Shown here: in pieces, positions 1 to 9,607 of the stretch
How positions within the stretch are numbered: position 1 is the stretch's first letter
Layout: every line of letters begins with the position of its first letter
Source: JACDAE01 sp963717195
GTDB taxonomy: Bacteria; Chloroflexota; Ktedonobacteria; Ktedonobacterales; Ktedonobacteraceae
Assembly: GCA_963717195.1 (NCBI GenBank)
Contig: CAVQVR010000006.1
Coordinates: 496,001-560,000, forward strand
Direction of reading: 5' to 3'
Length of the DNA: 64,000 nt
Notes under the pieces: model-generated
Told to the model about the DNA's origin: nothing
The model's input: the letters and a program-made list of their open reading frames with translations, nothing else
Database searches by the model: none
Program-made: the position numbers and the translations under genes

Positions 1-877
1 GAAGGTTCTTCCACAGACTCACGATCGTAATGGCCGTTGCAGCCAGATCAGCGGCGAATTGAAGGGAATTGAGGAATATCTTAAAGCCTTTACTTGGTGA
101 TCCGCTCAGGGAATTCAAGATATTGTTTATGCCATTTTTTATCACTGCTAGTATGCCAGATGCAAACATTTGGAAAGCCTGTGCAAGTGCCCAAAGCAGA
201 CCTCCACTCTGAAACAAGCCAATCACAGCACCAACAAGTACAGCGATAGATCCCAAAACCTCAGCGGAGCCTTGTGCAAATTTTCCCACATCCTTTACAC
301 ATAAGCCCAGTATAGAGGTGCCACCACATCCTCCTGCTTTCTGCGGTGTTTTTTTAGAAGTACCACCACTCCCAGACGGTGTCGGTTGCGTCGTACTGCC
401 TGTATCATTGCCCGATGATCCCCCACTATGCGTATGCCCAATCACTGTAGGATCCCCACCAGGCGACTGCTCATAGATCGTCCCATCGGGATTGGTCCAC
501 GACGTCGACCCATCTGGGGCTTGGACTCGCTGCCCCGTCGGATCGGTCCGACTCTCCGGATCATCTCCCACATACACATACGGATCCATTCCCCGCGCAT
601 TGCCCTGCACACTATCCACCGACAAGAATTGTCCCACTCCCGGATCATAATACCTCGCATTGTAGTAATCCAGCCCGGTCACACTATCAGCCCGCTGCCC
701 TGTGAACCCGATACTCAGCGGCAAGGTTCCTGTGTTATAGCGGCTCGACCCATAGGGTCCGTAGAGTTGCGCTCCCACCAGGCTTCCCGTTGCATTGAGC
801 ACCGCCACCTGACTACCAAGTGCATCGTAGCCAAAGTAAAGGAGTACGAGACTCTTCCATATCCAGGAGAGTAGGCC
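1..877 (-). pseudogene. Orphan Rhs C-terminal cassette A (partial, runs off left edge)
   Basis: The minus strand is open from 877 to base 1 but has no start codon; an in-frame TGA sits at 878-880. Recognisable Rhs core begins near 838 (YFGYDALGSQ) and runs through the hallmark core end (YYNARYYDPG, then DPTGQRVQAPDG) into the linker VIGHTHSGGSSGN. After that comes a unique tail with an early cysteine pair (GGCGGTSILGLC) and long hydrophobic helices (VLGSIAVLVGAVIGLF; NNILNSLSG). In the Rhs family the region after DPxG is a polymorphic toxin domain. The hydrophobic tail suggests a membrane-acting toxin, which is inference. The C-terminus and any immunity gene lie outside the window. This is the least damaged linker of the five cassettes, with no frameshift seen. 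Confidence 0.75.
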
Positions 878-957
878 TCATGAACTCCCTCGTTTGCAAA
901 AAATTTATATATGAGGTTAGCTCACTTCTTCGTTCACAAAAGATATCCTGGATGCCC

Positions 958-1266
958 TCATCCTTCAACTTTCCCTTTTGGTGGTTCTCCTCGTATCAGC
1001 TTAAAAATAAAGATGAGAAGATTTTTTCCAATAACAACACCGATTACTAAACACAGAATGCCTGAAACAATAAAAAAAGTATAAGCACGCCAATTGTCTG
1101 TTTCTGTAATGACTAGAAGTTCTAATTGAAATACAGCCACTAATGTAAATATAATCATTGCAGCTAATGCTAAAATATTTTCAACTAGATAAAGTATAGT
1201 TTTTCTTGATAAATTTATCGATTTGCGTTTGTGATCCTGTCTCCCATATTTACGATTATCGTCCAT
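958..1266 (-). CDS. Small multi-span membrane protein, candidate immunity protein for cassette B
   Basis: A 102-residue protein with a basic N-terminus (NRKYGRQDHKRK) and three hydrophobic stretches (ILYLVENILALAAMIIFTLV; AYTFFIVSGILCLVIGVVIG; LLIFIFKLI). The start is supported by a strong ribosome binding site, AAGGAGAAGAAT, directly before the ATG. It lies downstream of toxin cassette B on the same strand, the position where Rhs immunity genes are normally found. No domain family was recognised. The role as immunity protein rests on position and membrane topology. An unrelated membrane protein is the alternative. Confidence 0.6.
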   Translation of the reverse strand: MDDNRKYGRQDHKRKSINLSRKTILYLVENILALAAMIIFTLVAVFQLELLVITETDNWRAYTFFIVSGILCLVIGVVIGKNLLIFIFKLIRGEPPKGKVEG

Positions 1267-1780
1267 ATTCTTCTCCTTATGGCTTTATCAATAAATTATT
1301 GTTCTTAATCTACTGATGCAAATAAAACAATGTCATTCTTTTGCTAACCTTCTGCTTTTGTGGAAATCTGCAAAGTTAAAAATTTAGTTCTTTAATTTCT
1401 TGTTTCCTGCAAAAATAGTGTTGTGAGCAGTGATCGGAGCTGTAAAGTCCTTGTGGCAACTTTCATTGCTCCCTGACAGCTCCTAACAGTAGCAAAAACA
1501 CCCATTTACTCAGAAGATTATCTTTACCAGTAACAACTTTCTAACGTGATGCTCTGTTACAACTCATTTGAAACGAGACTATAGCTATAAAACCTCTTAA
1601 AAAGGAGGTTCTAGTAAGTGTTGCCACTCTTCATGTGAAGAGTGGCAGAGCACCAGACTTACTCCTTTGATTAATCTCACGCAAAGACCTAAACCAGGTC
1701 GATACAACTTCCGTTAATCAAAATAAGTCAGAGTTGAAGAAATCGAAATTACATAAGCACTCCTTGAAATCCAAAGAAGA
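1267..1780. other. Intergenic region between cassette B toxin and its putative immunity gene
   Basis: No reading frame with a credible start and ribosome binding site was seen. The stretch is AT-rich and holds two hairpins, at 1591-1610 and 1623-1646. It separates the end of the cassette B toxin domain from the small membrane protein gene. The hairpins could attenuate or terminate read-through transcription, but neither is followed by a T-run. Confidence 0.5.
1623..1646. repeat. Perfect 10-bp inverted repeat (hairpin)
   Basis: GCCACTCTTC and GAAGAGTGGC are perfect complements separated by the 4-base loop ATGT. A second smaller inverted repeat, AACCTC...GAGGTT, lies just upstream at 1591-1610. 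The hairpin sits in the gap between toxin B and its putative immunity gene. A similar hairpin occupies the same position in cassette C. Without a T-run on either side it is not a textbook intrinsic terminator. Confidence 0.6.
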
Positions 1781-3301
1781 TCAATTGCAACTAGCAGCAT
1801 TACTTTGACAAAATTGATCATCAGACTCATTCGTTAAGGTATCTATTTGATTTTGATAACCATTCCAGAATGCTTGAATAAAGTGACCAATCCCTGCTCC
1901 TATTTTCGACGCATCAAAGCCTGTCGCTTTAGCCACTATGTCGCTCATAGTTGCCTCGGCATAAATTGTGAAATCGCCTTCAATGAATGCCGCCTTAAGT
2001 GTGTAAAAACCAGTGAGTATAGCCGCTTGTGCAAGAACTCCCCATGGGCTATGCATCACTCCTCTCGCAAGTTTATAAAGACCTGAAGCAATATTGATGA
2101 CACTACTAATAGTATCGATAGTTGATTGAGCGCTACTCCACTTGAATAACGTAGCAACTTGAGAAATGATAGCGACTAGATCACCTAGAATGCTAATAGC
2201 ATCTCCTATCAACTCAATAATTTTAGAGAGCCCAGTTGCTGTCGTCAGGTCTTTGATAAACCCAAAGATATCGAATCCCAAGGTAACACCAGATCCGGCT
2301 ATTTTTAACCAAGCAATTCAATTCTGTAAATCCTGTATCTTACTCTTCTTCGCGTTCTCGGCTTTGGCACATTTCGCTGGCGAGAGAGTACAGCCAGACG
2401 GATGTGTCGGCGTCGTCGTCGGCGTTGGCTGCGTCGTACTTCCCCCACCATTGCCCGATGATCCCCCACTATGGGTATGCCCGATCACTGTAGGATCCCC
2501 ACCAGGCGACTGCTCATAAATCGTCCCATCGGGATTGGTCCACGACGTCGACCCATCCGGGGCTTGGGCTCGCTGCCCCGTCGGATCCGTCCGACTCTCA
2601 GGATTCCCCCCACATACGCATACGGGTCCATCCCCTGCGCATTGCCCTGCACACTATCCACCGACAAGAACTGTCCCACACTGGGATCATAATACCGCGC
2701 TCCATAATAATCAAGCCCGGTCACACTATCAGCCCGTTGCCCCGTGAACCCGATACTCGTCGGTAACGTTCCCGTGTTATAGCGACTGGCTCCATAGGGT
2801 CCATACAACTGTACCCCAACCAGGCTCCCGTCAGTTCAACACGGCCACCTGGCTGCCAAGCGCATCGTAGCCAAAGTAGTAGAATGTTCCATTCACATCC
2901 GCCGCCACACGCTTGCCTCCCACGGCATAGTATGTCGTGGTTTGCGTGGAACTCCCACTGCTCTGCACCTCTTCAACGGAACCGATGTAAGAGGTCAGCG
3001 TTGTGGTGCCATTGACCGTGCTCTGCATCGCCACCCGGTTGTCCGAACCATCATAGAGATAGTTCACGGTCTGCATCGGAGAGGTTGGTTGGTTCTGCCA
3101 GATCGAGAGCCGTTCTTCGGTGTCATAGCTCAACTCTTCGCCTGTAGGAGGCAAACTACCAACAAAAACAAATCTGGCTGAAGCGGTCAATGAGGAGATT
3201 GAGATGAGGATGAAGAGGGCCGTGCTCGACGCTTCTTGACTTCCTGCATCACACCAACCGTAAGTCAGTACAAACCACCAACAAGTATAAGGCTCTTCCA
3301 A
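1781..3301 (-). pseudogene. Orphan Rhs C-terminal cassette B with hydrophobic toxin domain, degraded
   Basis: Rhs core sequence runs from about 3185 (PTGEELSYDTEERL) to the linker GHTHSGGSSGN and a C-terminal domain of about 190 residues. Visible lesions are two single-base losses near 2830 that end the first frame after VAVLN, a C6 tract at 2606-2611 where the intact copy has C7, and an in-frame TGA at 2318-2320 (coding LQN-stop-IAWLKIAG). After the stop the same frame is open to 1781. The toxin domain has an early cysteine pair (CTLSPAKC), long hydrophobic helices and a terminal pair (QFCQSNAASC). It is homologous to the domain of cassette D (shared GFYTLKAAFIEGD). There is no start codon of its own, as in silent orphan Rhs modules. 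Confidence 0.75.
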
Positions 3302-3357
3302 ATCCAGCCGATCCCGTCCATTCCCTCAAAGGTCTGCACTTTTGTGGAAACCATACA

Positions 3358-3669
3358 TTAATTTCTTTTCCGATCTCTTAACTTCTTAAATATAGCTCCT
3401 ACCGATACAACCAACAAAATCACAGTTAGTATGTAAAAAAAAGGAAGGATACAACTAATATTGTTGTATTTTGCTAAAGGAGAGAATGGGAAAATGAGGC
3501 ATAAAGTACCCATTACCACACATGCATAAGTCAACCTCCATTCTACTTTTTTATACCAGGGTCCATTTTTCCCATTCTTTTGTCTCTCTTGCACATCTAG
3601 AAGATCGAAAATAATCCAACATGTTCCTAACAAAACAAAGATAACAGCTAAGATGATCCAGAAAATCAT
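3358..3669 (-). CDS. Small membrane protein, candidate immunity protein for cassette C
   Basis: A 103-residue protein with an N-terminal membrane segment (MIFWIILAVIFVLLGTCWII), a basic loop (QERQKNGKNGPWYKK) and further hydrophobic segments (LTYACVVMGTLCLIF; ILPFFYILTVILLVVSVGAI), ending in KKLRDRKRN. The start is preceded by GAAGGAACGAGGACT. It follows toxin cassette C by about 200 bases on the same strand. The family was not recognised; the immunity role is inferred from position and from the matching membrane nature of the toxin domain. Confidence 0.6.
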   Translation of the reverse strand: MIFWIILAVIFVLLGTCWIIFDLLDVQERQKNGKNGPWYKKVEWRLTYACVVMGTLCLIFPFSPLAKYNNISCILPFFYILTVILLVVSVGAIFKKLRDRKRN

Positions 3670-3823
3670 AGTCCTCGTTCCTTCGGTAACTAGCTAGAGC
3701 CAATGAAATACATTGCAGAAGAGCATTGAACAGCAATATGTTTCTGCTCTCATACGGAGTAAAATAGACAATTTGCCAAAATGTTTCCTTTGACAAGGAA
3801 AAGGTAAAAGGCTCCTTCTCACC

Positions 3824-3857
3824 TTCAGGCCTTACTTCACAGGAAGTAAAGCCTGAA
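3824..3857. repeat. 15-bp inverted repeat between toxin C and its immunity gene
   Basis: TTCAGGCCTTACTTC and GAAGTAAAGCCTGAA pair with one mismatch around the loop ACAG. The hairpin begins about 20 bases past the toxin stop and lies before the immunity gene. It may partially terminate or stabilise the transcript, since no T-run follows on the minus strand. Confidence 0.5.
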
Positions 3858-3875
3858 AGCACCTTCAATTAAATT

Positions 3876-5185
3876 TCAGCAACTGCTTAGATGACTACTA
3901 GTACACTGTTGTACTATATAGTCATCACTCCAATTGTTGTTCTCTAATTGGAGTCTATCAAACCTCCGTTCATCTTGCGATAGTGTTATAGAACTCGCAA
4001 ATCCATTACTGAATGACGCTATCATCGCCATGAGCGGTCCTCTCAGAACTTTCGAAGTCTGTATTCCTATCTCATCTGATAAGCCAAAATCTAAGAAAGC
4101 TAAAGCGCCATTCACAAAATTTGCTGCAGTAGCCACTTGTCCCGCAACAACCATAGCAGTCTGCAGCCAAGCCGGAATTTGACCTGTCTGAGCAATAATT
4201 ATGTCTCCTATCAGTTGTAAAGCATGAGGCAAAACACTCCCCACAACTTGGAGTATCCTAGAAATGACTACCAAACCAGGCGTACTGAGTAGAGACGTTA
4301 TCGCCAGATTTACTGTATCAAGCACTAAATTTACAACGTCCATACCGATAGCATCTTGTGCGTCCTCTTTGGCCCACTCAGTAAGAAGTGACTTCTTTGC
4401 CCTATCAGCATGACACTTTGGATCACATCCATTCCCTTTCGAAGATTGTTGCTTTTGCTGTGGTGCCGGTGTTGGTGTCGTCGTACTTCCCCCACCATTG
4501 CCCGATGATCCCCCACTATGTGTATGCCCAATCACCGTAGGATCCCACCAGGCGACTGCTCATAAATCGTCCCATCGGGATTGGTCCACGACGTCGACCC
4601 ATCCGGGGCTTGGGCTCGCTGCCCCGTCGGATCCGTCCGACTCTCAGGATTCCCCCCCACATACGCATACGGATCCATTCCCTGCGCATTGCCCTGCACA
4701 CTGTCCACCGACAAGAATTGTCCCACTCCTGGATCATAGTACCGCGCTCCATAATAATCAAGCCCGGTCACACTATCAGCCCGTTGCCCCGTGAACCCGA
4801 TACTCGTCGGCAACGTTCCCGTGTTATACCGGCTCGCTCCATACGGCCCATACAACTGCGCCCCCACCAGGCTTCCCGTCGAGTTTAACACCGCGACCTG
4901 ACTGCCAAGCGCATCGTAGCCAAAGTAGTAGAAGGTCCCACTGACATCTGCCGCGACCCACTTGCCTCCCACGGCATAATACGTCGTGGTCTGCGTGGAG
5001 CTGCCGCTGGTCTGTACCTCCTCAACAGAACCGATGTAAGAGGTGAGTGTCGTGGTCCCATTGACCGTACTCTGCGTCGCCACCCGGTTGCCTGATCCAT
5101 CGTAGAAGGAGTTCACGATCTGTGAAGAGACATTGGCCTGGTTTTGCCAACTGATCAGGCGTCCTTCCTGGTCGTAGCTCAGTTG
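3876..5185 (-). pseudogene. Orphan Rhs C-terminal cassette C with hydrophobic toxin domain
   Basis: The minus strand opens after an in-frame TAG at 5186-5188 and reads QQLSYDQEGRLISWQNQ, Rhs core, intact G7 tract (C7 at 4652-4658), DPTGQRAQAPDG and the linker. One base is missing in the GGGATCC run (CCC at 4544-4546, CCCC in the other cassettes), so the frame ends at 4532. The linker and toxin domain continue in another frame from 4535 to 3876. The toxin domain has an early cysteine pair (GNGCDPKC), several hydrophobic helices (LVLDTVNLAITSLLSTPGLV; LQLIGDIIIAQTG) and a terminal pair (QQCTSSHLSSC). There is no start codon, so expression would need recombination into a full Rhs gene or a start not visible here. 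Confidence 0.75.
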
Positions 5186-5252
5186 CTATTTACTGCGCTT
5201 CCAGAAAAATGCTAACGATGATGAAAAAGAGGATCATATCTATAATGCCAAT

Positions 5253-5353
5253 CTAGTACACGAAAGTCTAAATCCTTGGGTGGTTTATATGAGCTTCGCC
5301 TGGCTCTCCAGGCTCGTTCTTACCACTTCTAAATTTGAGCGTTCGTGTACTAG
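5253..5353. repeat. 101-bp MITE-like element with CTAG-ended terminal inverted repeats
   Basis: The element begins CTAGTACACGAA and ends TTCGTGTACTAG, a perfect 12-bp terminal inverted repeat. Inside is a second hairpin (GAGCTTCGCCTGGCTCTCCAG region). It has no coding capacity. It lies between cassette C and a duplicated membrane gene. A similar-sized element with CTAG ends is at 53262-53360, which suggests a shared family of small mobile or structured repeats. Confidence 0.55.
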
Positions 5354-5623
5354 TTGTTATCTTAAGCTGTTAGCACCAATGCAATTCGCTCTCCTTTGCT
5401 CTCTGGATGATTGTTTTTCCCAGGATGGTATTTGCTTGTCGAGCAGAAAATAGAATACAAGGAAATAGGATCAACCCGGCACTCAAAAAGAGTCCTTTTC
5501 ACCAGTGCCAGGAGGTGTTTTCTTCTGCACTCATATCACCTTCCTCTACGGTTTCACAGCGTCATGACTCTTTCGCAACTGCTATTGGCTTACCACCTTT
5601 TTTGATTCTCTCTAAGGCCCTTA

Positions 5624-6069
5624 TCAGTCCTTTCTCTCTTGAATGATATCGATGCATAAAACAACATCAAAGAGAATCAATAAACCTGCCATACCTATTA
5701 AAGCAGCAAATCCTAAACCATAGATAACATCGAGCTTGAACTTCCAGGGATTTCGAAGCAAACAGAATGGCTCCGACCAAAACTCAGGAGACCAAAGCCT
5801 ACGAAAAAAACAGCTACAAGTTGTAGCTGTTTGCGACGTTGTGGGGACTTAAATAGTGAATTGCTCTCTGGATGTCTGCGACGCTTTAAATAACTGAGGA
5901 CACAAAAACCTGCTGCCGCAACCATCAGACCTGGTGCGCCAATAGAAACTATACTATTCATAAATGTGCTCACTGTATAGGAATGAATAGCGTTGAGTGT
6001 CCATAACAGTGGGATAATCACAATGAGGAGCATGATGAGAATGAGTAATTTGGTACTGAAATTTCGCAC
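5624..6069 (-). pseudogene. Frameshifted copy of four-helix membrane protein (duplicate of 6316..6759)
   Basis: It starts with GTG at 6069 and reads MRNFSTKLLILIMLLIVII like its intact neighbour. It loses frame near 5780, after VAVFFVGFGLL, and the original frame stops at 5713. The end of the intact protein (VIQERND) is still recognisable as DIIQERKD before a TGA at 5624-5626. This copy arose with the 680-bp tandem duplication and has decayed since. It was probably another immunity or accessory membrane protein of the toxin locus. Confidence 0.65.
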
Positions 6070-6315
6070 TTTTGGATCCCTTTCATCTCTCTGTGTCCAA
6101 GACTACAACGGTACCGATGCTTCAGGTCACCTGACCACCACTGCATGCGTACTGAGGATACTGGCAAGGGCTTTGAAGCGTTACCGACCACGATACTCAG
6201 AAAGTGTGTATCCTCCATGCAGGCAAAGAACCTTCCTCTACGGTTTCACCGCGTCAAGACTCTGTCGCAACTGCGATTGGCTTGCCACCTTTTTTGACTC
6301 TCCCTACAACCCTTA

Positions 6316-6759
6316 TTAGTCATTTCTCTCTTGAATGACACCAATACAGAGAACAACATCAATGACAATCAATAAACCTGCTATACCTATTAAAGCTGCA
6401 AATCCTAAACCATCGATAACATCGAGATTGAACTTCCAGGGATTCAAAGCAAACAGGATGCCCCCAACCACAATCAGTACTATAAAGCCTACGCCAGAAA
6501 AAACTACGAGTTGTAGCTGTTTGCGACGTTGTGGGGACTTGAATGGTACATTGCTATCTGGATGTTTGCGACGCTGTAAATAAATGAAGACATAAACACC
6601 TACTGCTCCAACCATCATGCCTGGCACGCTAATATTAACAGCAATATTCATAAATGTGCCCACTGTATGTGAATGAATAGCGTTGAGTGCCCAGAGCAGT
6701 GGGATAATCACAATGAGGAGCATGATGAGAATGAGTAATTTGGTACTGAAATTCCGCAC
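6316..6759 (-). CDS. Four-helix membrane protein, candidate Rhs immunity or accessory protein
   Basis: A 147-residue protein with four clear hydrophobic segments: LLILIMLLIVIIPLLWALNA, ISVPGMMVGAVGVYVFIYL, LVVFSGVGFIVLIVVGGILF and LGFAALIGIAGLLIVIDVVL. A basic loop, QRRKHPDSNVPFKSPQRRKQ, separates helices two and three. The start is a GTG at 6759 with AAGGGA seven bases upstream. It lies downstream of cassette D and its small membrane protein, in the same orientation. No known family was recognised. An immunity role against the membrane-acting CT domains is inferred from its place in the toxin array. Confidence 0.6.
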   Translation of the reverse strand: MRNFSTKLLILIMLLIVIIPLLWALNAIHSHTVGTFMNIAVNISVPGMMVGAVGVYVFIYLQRRKHPDSNVPFKSPQRRKQLQLVVFSGVGFIVLIVVGGILFALNPWKFNLDVIDGLGFAALIGIAGLLIVIDVVLCIGVIQERND

Positions 6760-6908
6760 TTCTGGATCCCTTTCATCTCTCTGTGTCCAAGACTACAACG
6801 GTAACAGCGCTTCAGGTCACCTGACCACCACTGCATGCGCACTAAGGTTCCTGGAAAGGGCTCTGAAGCGTTACCGACCACGATACTCAGAAAGTGTGTA
6901 TCCTCCAT

Positions 6909-7242
6909 TAAGGCAGGAAAACCTTCAGAAGAGGTTCAAAACGTTGCCTCTGGAGGAGAAAAAGAGAGACACTGCAAACGGATACGAATATGTTCTTCAT
7001 TGACAAGAGCCTGGATAGGTTGCTTTTGATACATGTACTTATCAAAAGAGTGTTTCCGTCTCATGTTTAGAATACTTCATTCTTCTTCATTCGTGTCTTA
7101 GCTTTCTATCTACAAAACAGCAACTGGCACATTCACCGTAGCCATTTCACCATGCCTCCACCACTTGATGGTGTTCCACCCCCTCTAATCACTGTTAGCT
7201 TTATTGCCTGCTCTATTCAGAAAAAATTGTAAAACAGCACCA
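6909..7242. other. Intergenic region, nothing recognised
   Basis: This stretch lies between the duplicated membrane gene and the cassette D membrane protein. It contains no reading frame with a plausible start and ribosome binding site, and no strong repeat. It may carry the promoter for the downstream minus-strand gene. Confidence 0.4.
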
Positions 7243-7509
7243 TTATTGTTTCTGGCGTAAACGCGCCACAGTCTCATAAAGCACCTTGCAACCATAAAAA
7301 AACAGACCTATTAGATAAATACAAAGAGTGCCCATAGCATAATCAAACCATGTATGTATGCCTAGCAAAAACCTTGAAATGAGTACTCCGATCATCAGAT
7401 ACAAAAAGATAATAATCCCAATAAGCCCAAATAGCACATAACCAGCCTCTAACAACAGCCTCTTTCGTGTTGGAGTTGTCCTGTTCCTTGGATTTCGTTG
7501 TCAATTCAT
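7243..7509 (-). pseudogene. Small membrane protein next to cassette D, candidate immunity protein with TGA at codon 3
   Basis: A strong ribosome binding site (CAGGAGGAAAGAC) precedes ATG at 7507-7509. The reading frame is ATG AAT TGA, with the stop at 7501-7503, after which the same frame is open to 7243. The downstream part is basic (QRNPRNRTTPTRKR) and then has two membrane helices (YVLFGLIGIIIFLYLMIGVL; AMGTLCIYLIGLFFYGCKVL). An internal TTG at 7455 would give a 70-residue protein. Its position after toxin D fits an immunity gene. Whether the TGA is a true mutation, a sequencing error, or is bypassed by internal initiation cannot be told from sequence. Confidence 0.5.
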
Positions 7510-7720
7510 GTCTTTCCTCCTGAAAATATTTTTCCATTCTCAGTGTTGAATACCTACTCATGAAGGTTTCATTTATGAAATGCTTTTTTCTCGTTTGAGA
7601 TTTCACCCATCAAGAGCAAAAATAGCACCTCTCATCGTTCTCTCCGAAAGTGGCCTATCGGGAGGACAGACTACTTCCAGAGAGAACAATGGTACGCCTT
7701 ACGCTAAAACTTGCAACGCT

Positions 7721-9082
7721 CTAACAGGGACAAAAGTCGTTGAGAGGTTTGTTATTATTCGCATCAATCCTATATTGATATCCATCAATAATAGATTGGG
7801 CTCTACCAGTTGCGAATGAAAATCCTGCACCAAAAACATCGACATGCGTTATATCTTCCGCAACCGAGGCCATGGCACTCTCTGCCTCTGCTCCAATATC
7901 TCCTTCAATAAATGCTGCCTTGATAGTATAAAAGGTGGTAATGATTACCCCCATTCCCAATAGTGATCCTGTTGCTGCTCTCTATACGGCACCGACCCCG
8001 CTCGCGATTGCACCAATCATATCAGCAATGGGACTCAACCACCCTAAATTGAAACGCGAAGCAATGCTTGCAAACACAGTAGCCACGTCGCCAATCACGC
8101 TGATGGCATCTCCAACTAACCGTGTGATAGAATCAAAGCTCCATCCACCAGAAAAGTCTTTGATGAGATGCAGCAGATCTAATATAAAGCCAAATGCGCC
8201 TAGCCCGATTTGTACATTTCCTATGAAGTTCTGAAGCTGCTGGTTCTGATCAGCTCGATTTTTTTCGGCCTGATTGCACCGAGACGCACTCATCGAGCAT
8301 GTATCATTATGACCATCATCCTGTACCTTTTGTTTCGTCGGTCCCGAATTGCTATCCCCTCCCCCCTGACCTTGCCTCGTTGGTTGCGTCGTACTTCCCC
8401 CACCATTGCCCGATGATCCCCCACTATGTGTATGCCCAATCACCGTCGGATCCCCACCAGGCGACTGCTCATAAATCGTCCCATCGGGATTGGTCCACGA
8501 CGTCGACCCATCCGGGGCTTGGGCTCGCTGCCCCGTCGGATCCGTCCGACTCTCAGGATTTCCCCCCACATACGCATACGGGTCCATCCCCTGCGCATTG
8601 CCCTGCACACGATCCACCGACAGGAACTGTCCCACCCCAGGATCATAATACCGCGCTCCATAATAATCAAGCCCGGTCACACTATCAGCCCGTTGCCCCG
8701 TGAACCCGATACTCGTCGGCAACGTTCCCGTATTGTACCGACTCACTCCATACGGCCCATACAACTGCGCCCCCACCAGGCTTCCCGTCGAGTTTAACAC
8801 CGCGACCTGACTGCCAAGCGCATCGTAGCCAAAGGAGTAGAAGGTTCCATTGACATCTGCCGCGACCCGCTTGCCTCCCACTGCATAGTACGTCGTGGTC
8901 TGCGTGGAACTTCCGCTGGTTTGTACCTCTTCAACCGAACCGATGTAGGAGGTGAGTGTGGTGGTGCCATTGACCGTGCTCTGCGTTGCTACACGGGTGC
9001 CTGAGCCATCGTAGAGGTAGTTCACCGTTGTGGTGGGCGAAGTTGGTTGGTTCTGCCAGATGGAGAGCCGTCCTTCGGTGTC
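7721..9082 (-). pseudogene. Orphan Rhs C-terminal cassette D with hydrophobic toxin domain, in-frame TAG
   Basis: The frame opens just after a TAA at 9083-9085 and runs through Rhs core (NYLYDGSG, YYDPGVGQFLSVD), DPTGQRAQAPDG and the GHTHSGGSSGN linker into the toxin domain without any frameshift. A TAG at 7982-7984 interrupts the domain (GVGAV-stop-RAATGSLLG). The same frame continues to 7721. The domain has an early cysteine pair (DTCSMSASRC), hydrophobic helices (LVGDAISVIGDVATVFASIA) and a terminal pair (LNDFCPC). It is homologous to cassette B, sharing FYTxKAAFIEGD. It is the best preserved orphan after A. Confidence 0.75.
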
Positions 9083-9085
9083 TTA

Positions 9086-9607
9086 GCTCAACTAGTAGTC
9101 AGCAGGAGGCGACCCACCACAAAAACAAACCTTCCAGCCGAAGTTGTTAGTGATGAGATCATCCATTTCTCTTCGCGTCTGGTTCAAGACAAACTTGGAT
9201 CGAGGTGACAATTTGAATACTCTAAACAGACTAAATTAATTCGGAAATGCCTTCCTGAGCGACTCTGGAACTAATTGTAGATTATCCAAACTTTTCAAAT
9301 TATTACCTTGATTTGAACCCTGCCTTATCGAAAGCACTCAAAGCGTGGAAGGATCGACTCTCGTTGCCATGCTCTTGCTGTTGGATCGAGATGCGGAGTT
9401 TGCAGCGTGGCGATGGATGAAGTCAACCGTTCGACGGTACTCTGCTTTTGTGTCTGAGTCTGTACATGCGGGCCACCGAGTTGTGGCTCAGAGTGGGAAG
9501 CTGTCCATGGCAGAGACAGGCCTTTACGCTTGTTCATTATCGTATCATGTCAAGGGAAAAAACATGGCATGCTTCACACCTTCTCAAGCGTTACCGGTAT
9601 TGATCAT
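9086..9607. other. Gap between cassettes D and E, no recognised gene
   Basis: The first 100 bases (9086-9180) resemble decayed Rhs sequence and match the flank of cassette B at 3120-3190 (GGAGGC...ACAAAAACAAA). A 70-codon minus-strand frame at 9325-9537 (MNKRKGLSLPWTASHSE) has no recognisable domain and no clear ribosome binding site. It was not called as a gene. Confidence 0.4.

Larger units (their letters stand above)
5539..6908. repeat. Tandem duplication of about 680 bp carrying a membrane protein gene
   Basis: Unit 1 spans about 5539-6218 and unit 2 about 6231-6908. Both begin with CCTTCCTCTACGGTTTCA and end with GTGTGTATCCTCCAT, and most positions in between match. Each unit contains one copy of the MRNFSTKLLILIMLL gene plus its upstream region. 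The downstream copy on the minus strand is frameshifted, while the upstream copy is intact. Confidence 0.75.

Noticed and set aside
2318..2320. TGA read as selenocysteine or tryptophan
   Set aside because: No SECIS-like structure is evident, TGA ends many normal genes in the window, and other stops (TAG in cassette D) occur in the homologous domain.
3551..3868. 105-codon minus-strand frame between toxin C and its membrane protein
   Set aside because: It overlaps the better supported membrane protein gene in another frame and starts inside a hairpin without a ribosome binding site.
5253..5353. CRISPR repeat or array
   Set aside because: Only single inverted-repeat elements occur; there are no regularly spaced direct repeats with unique spacers anywhere in the window.
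9325..9537. 70-codon minus-strand frame between cassettes D and E
   Set aside because: Composition is not obviously protein-like, no ribosome binding site, and the area appears to be decayed flank of the cassettes.
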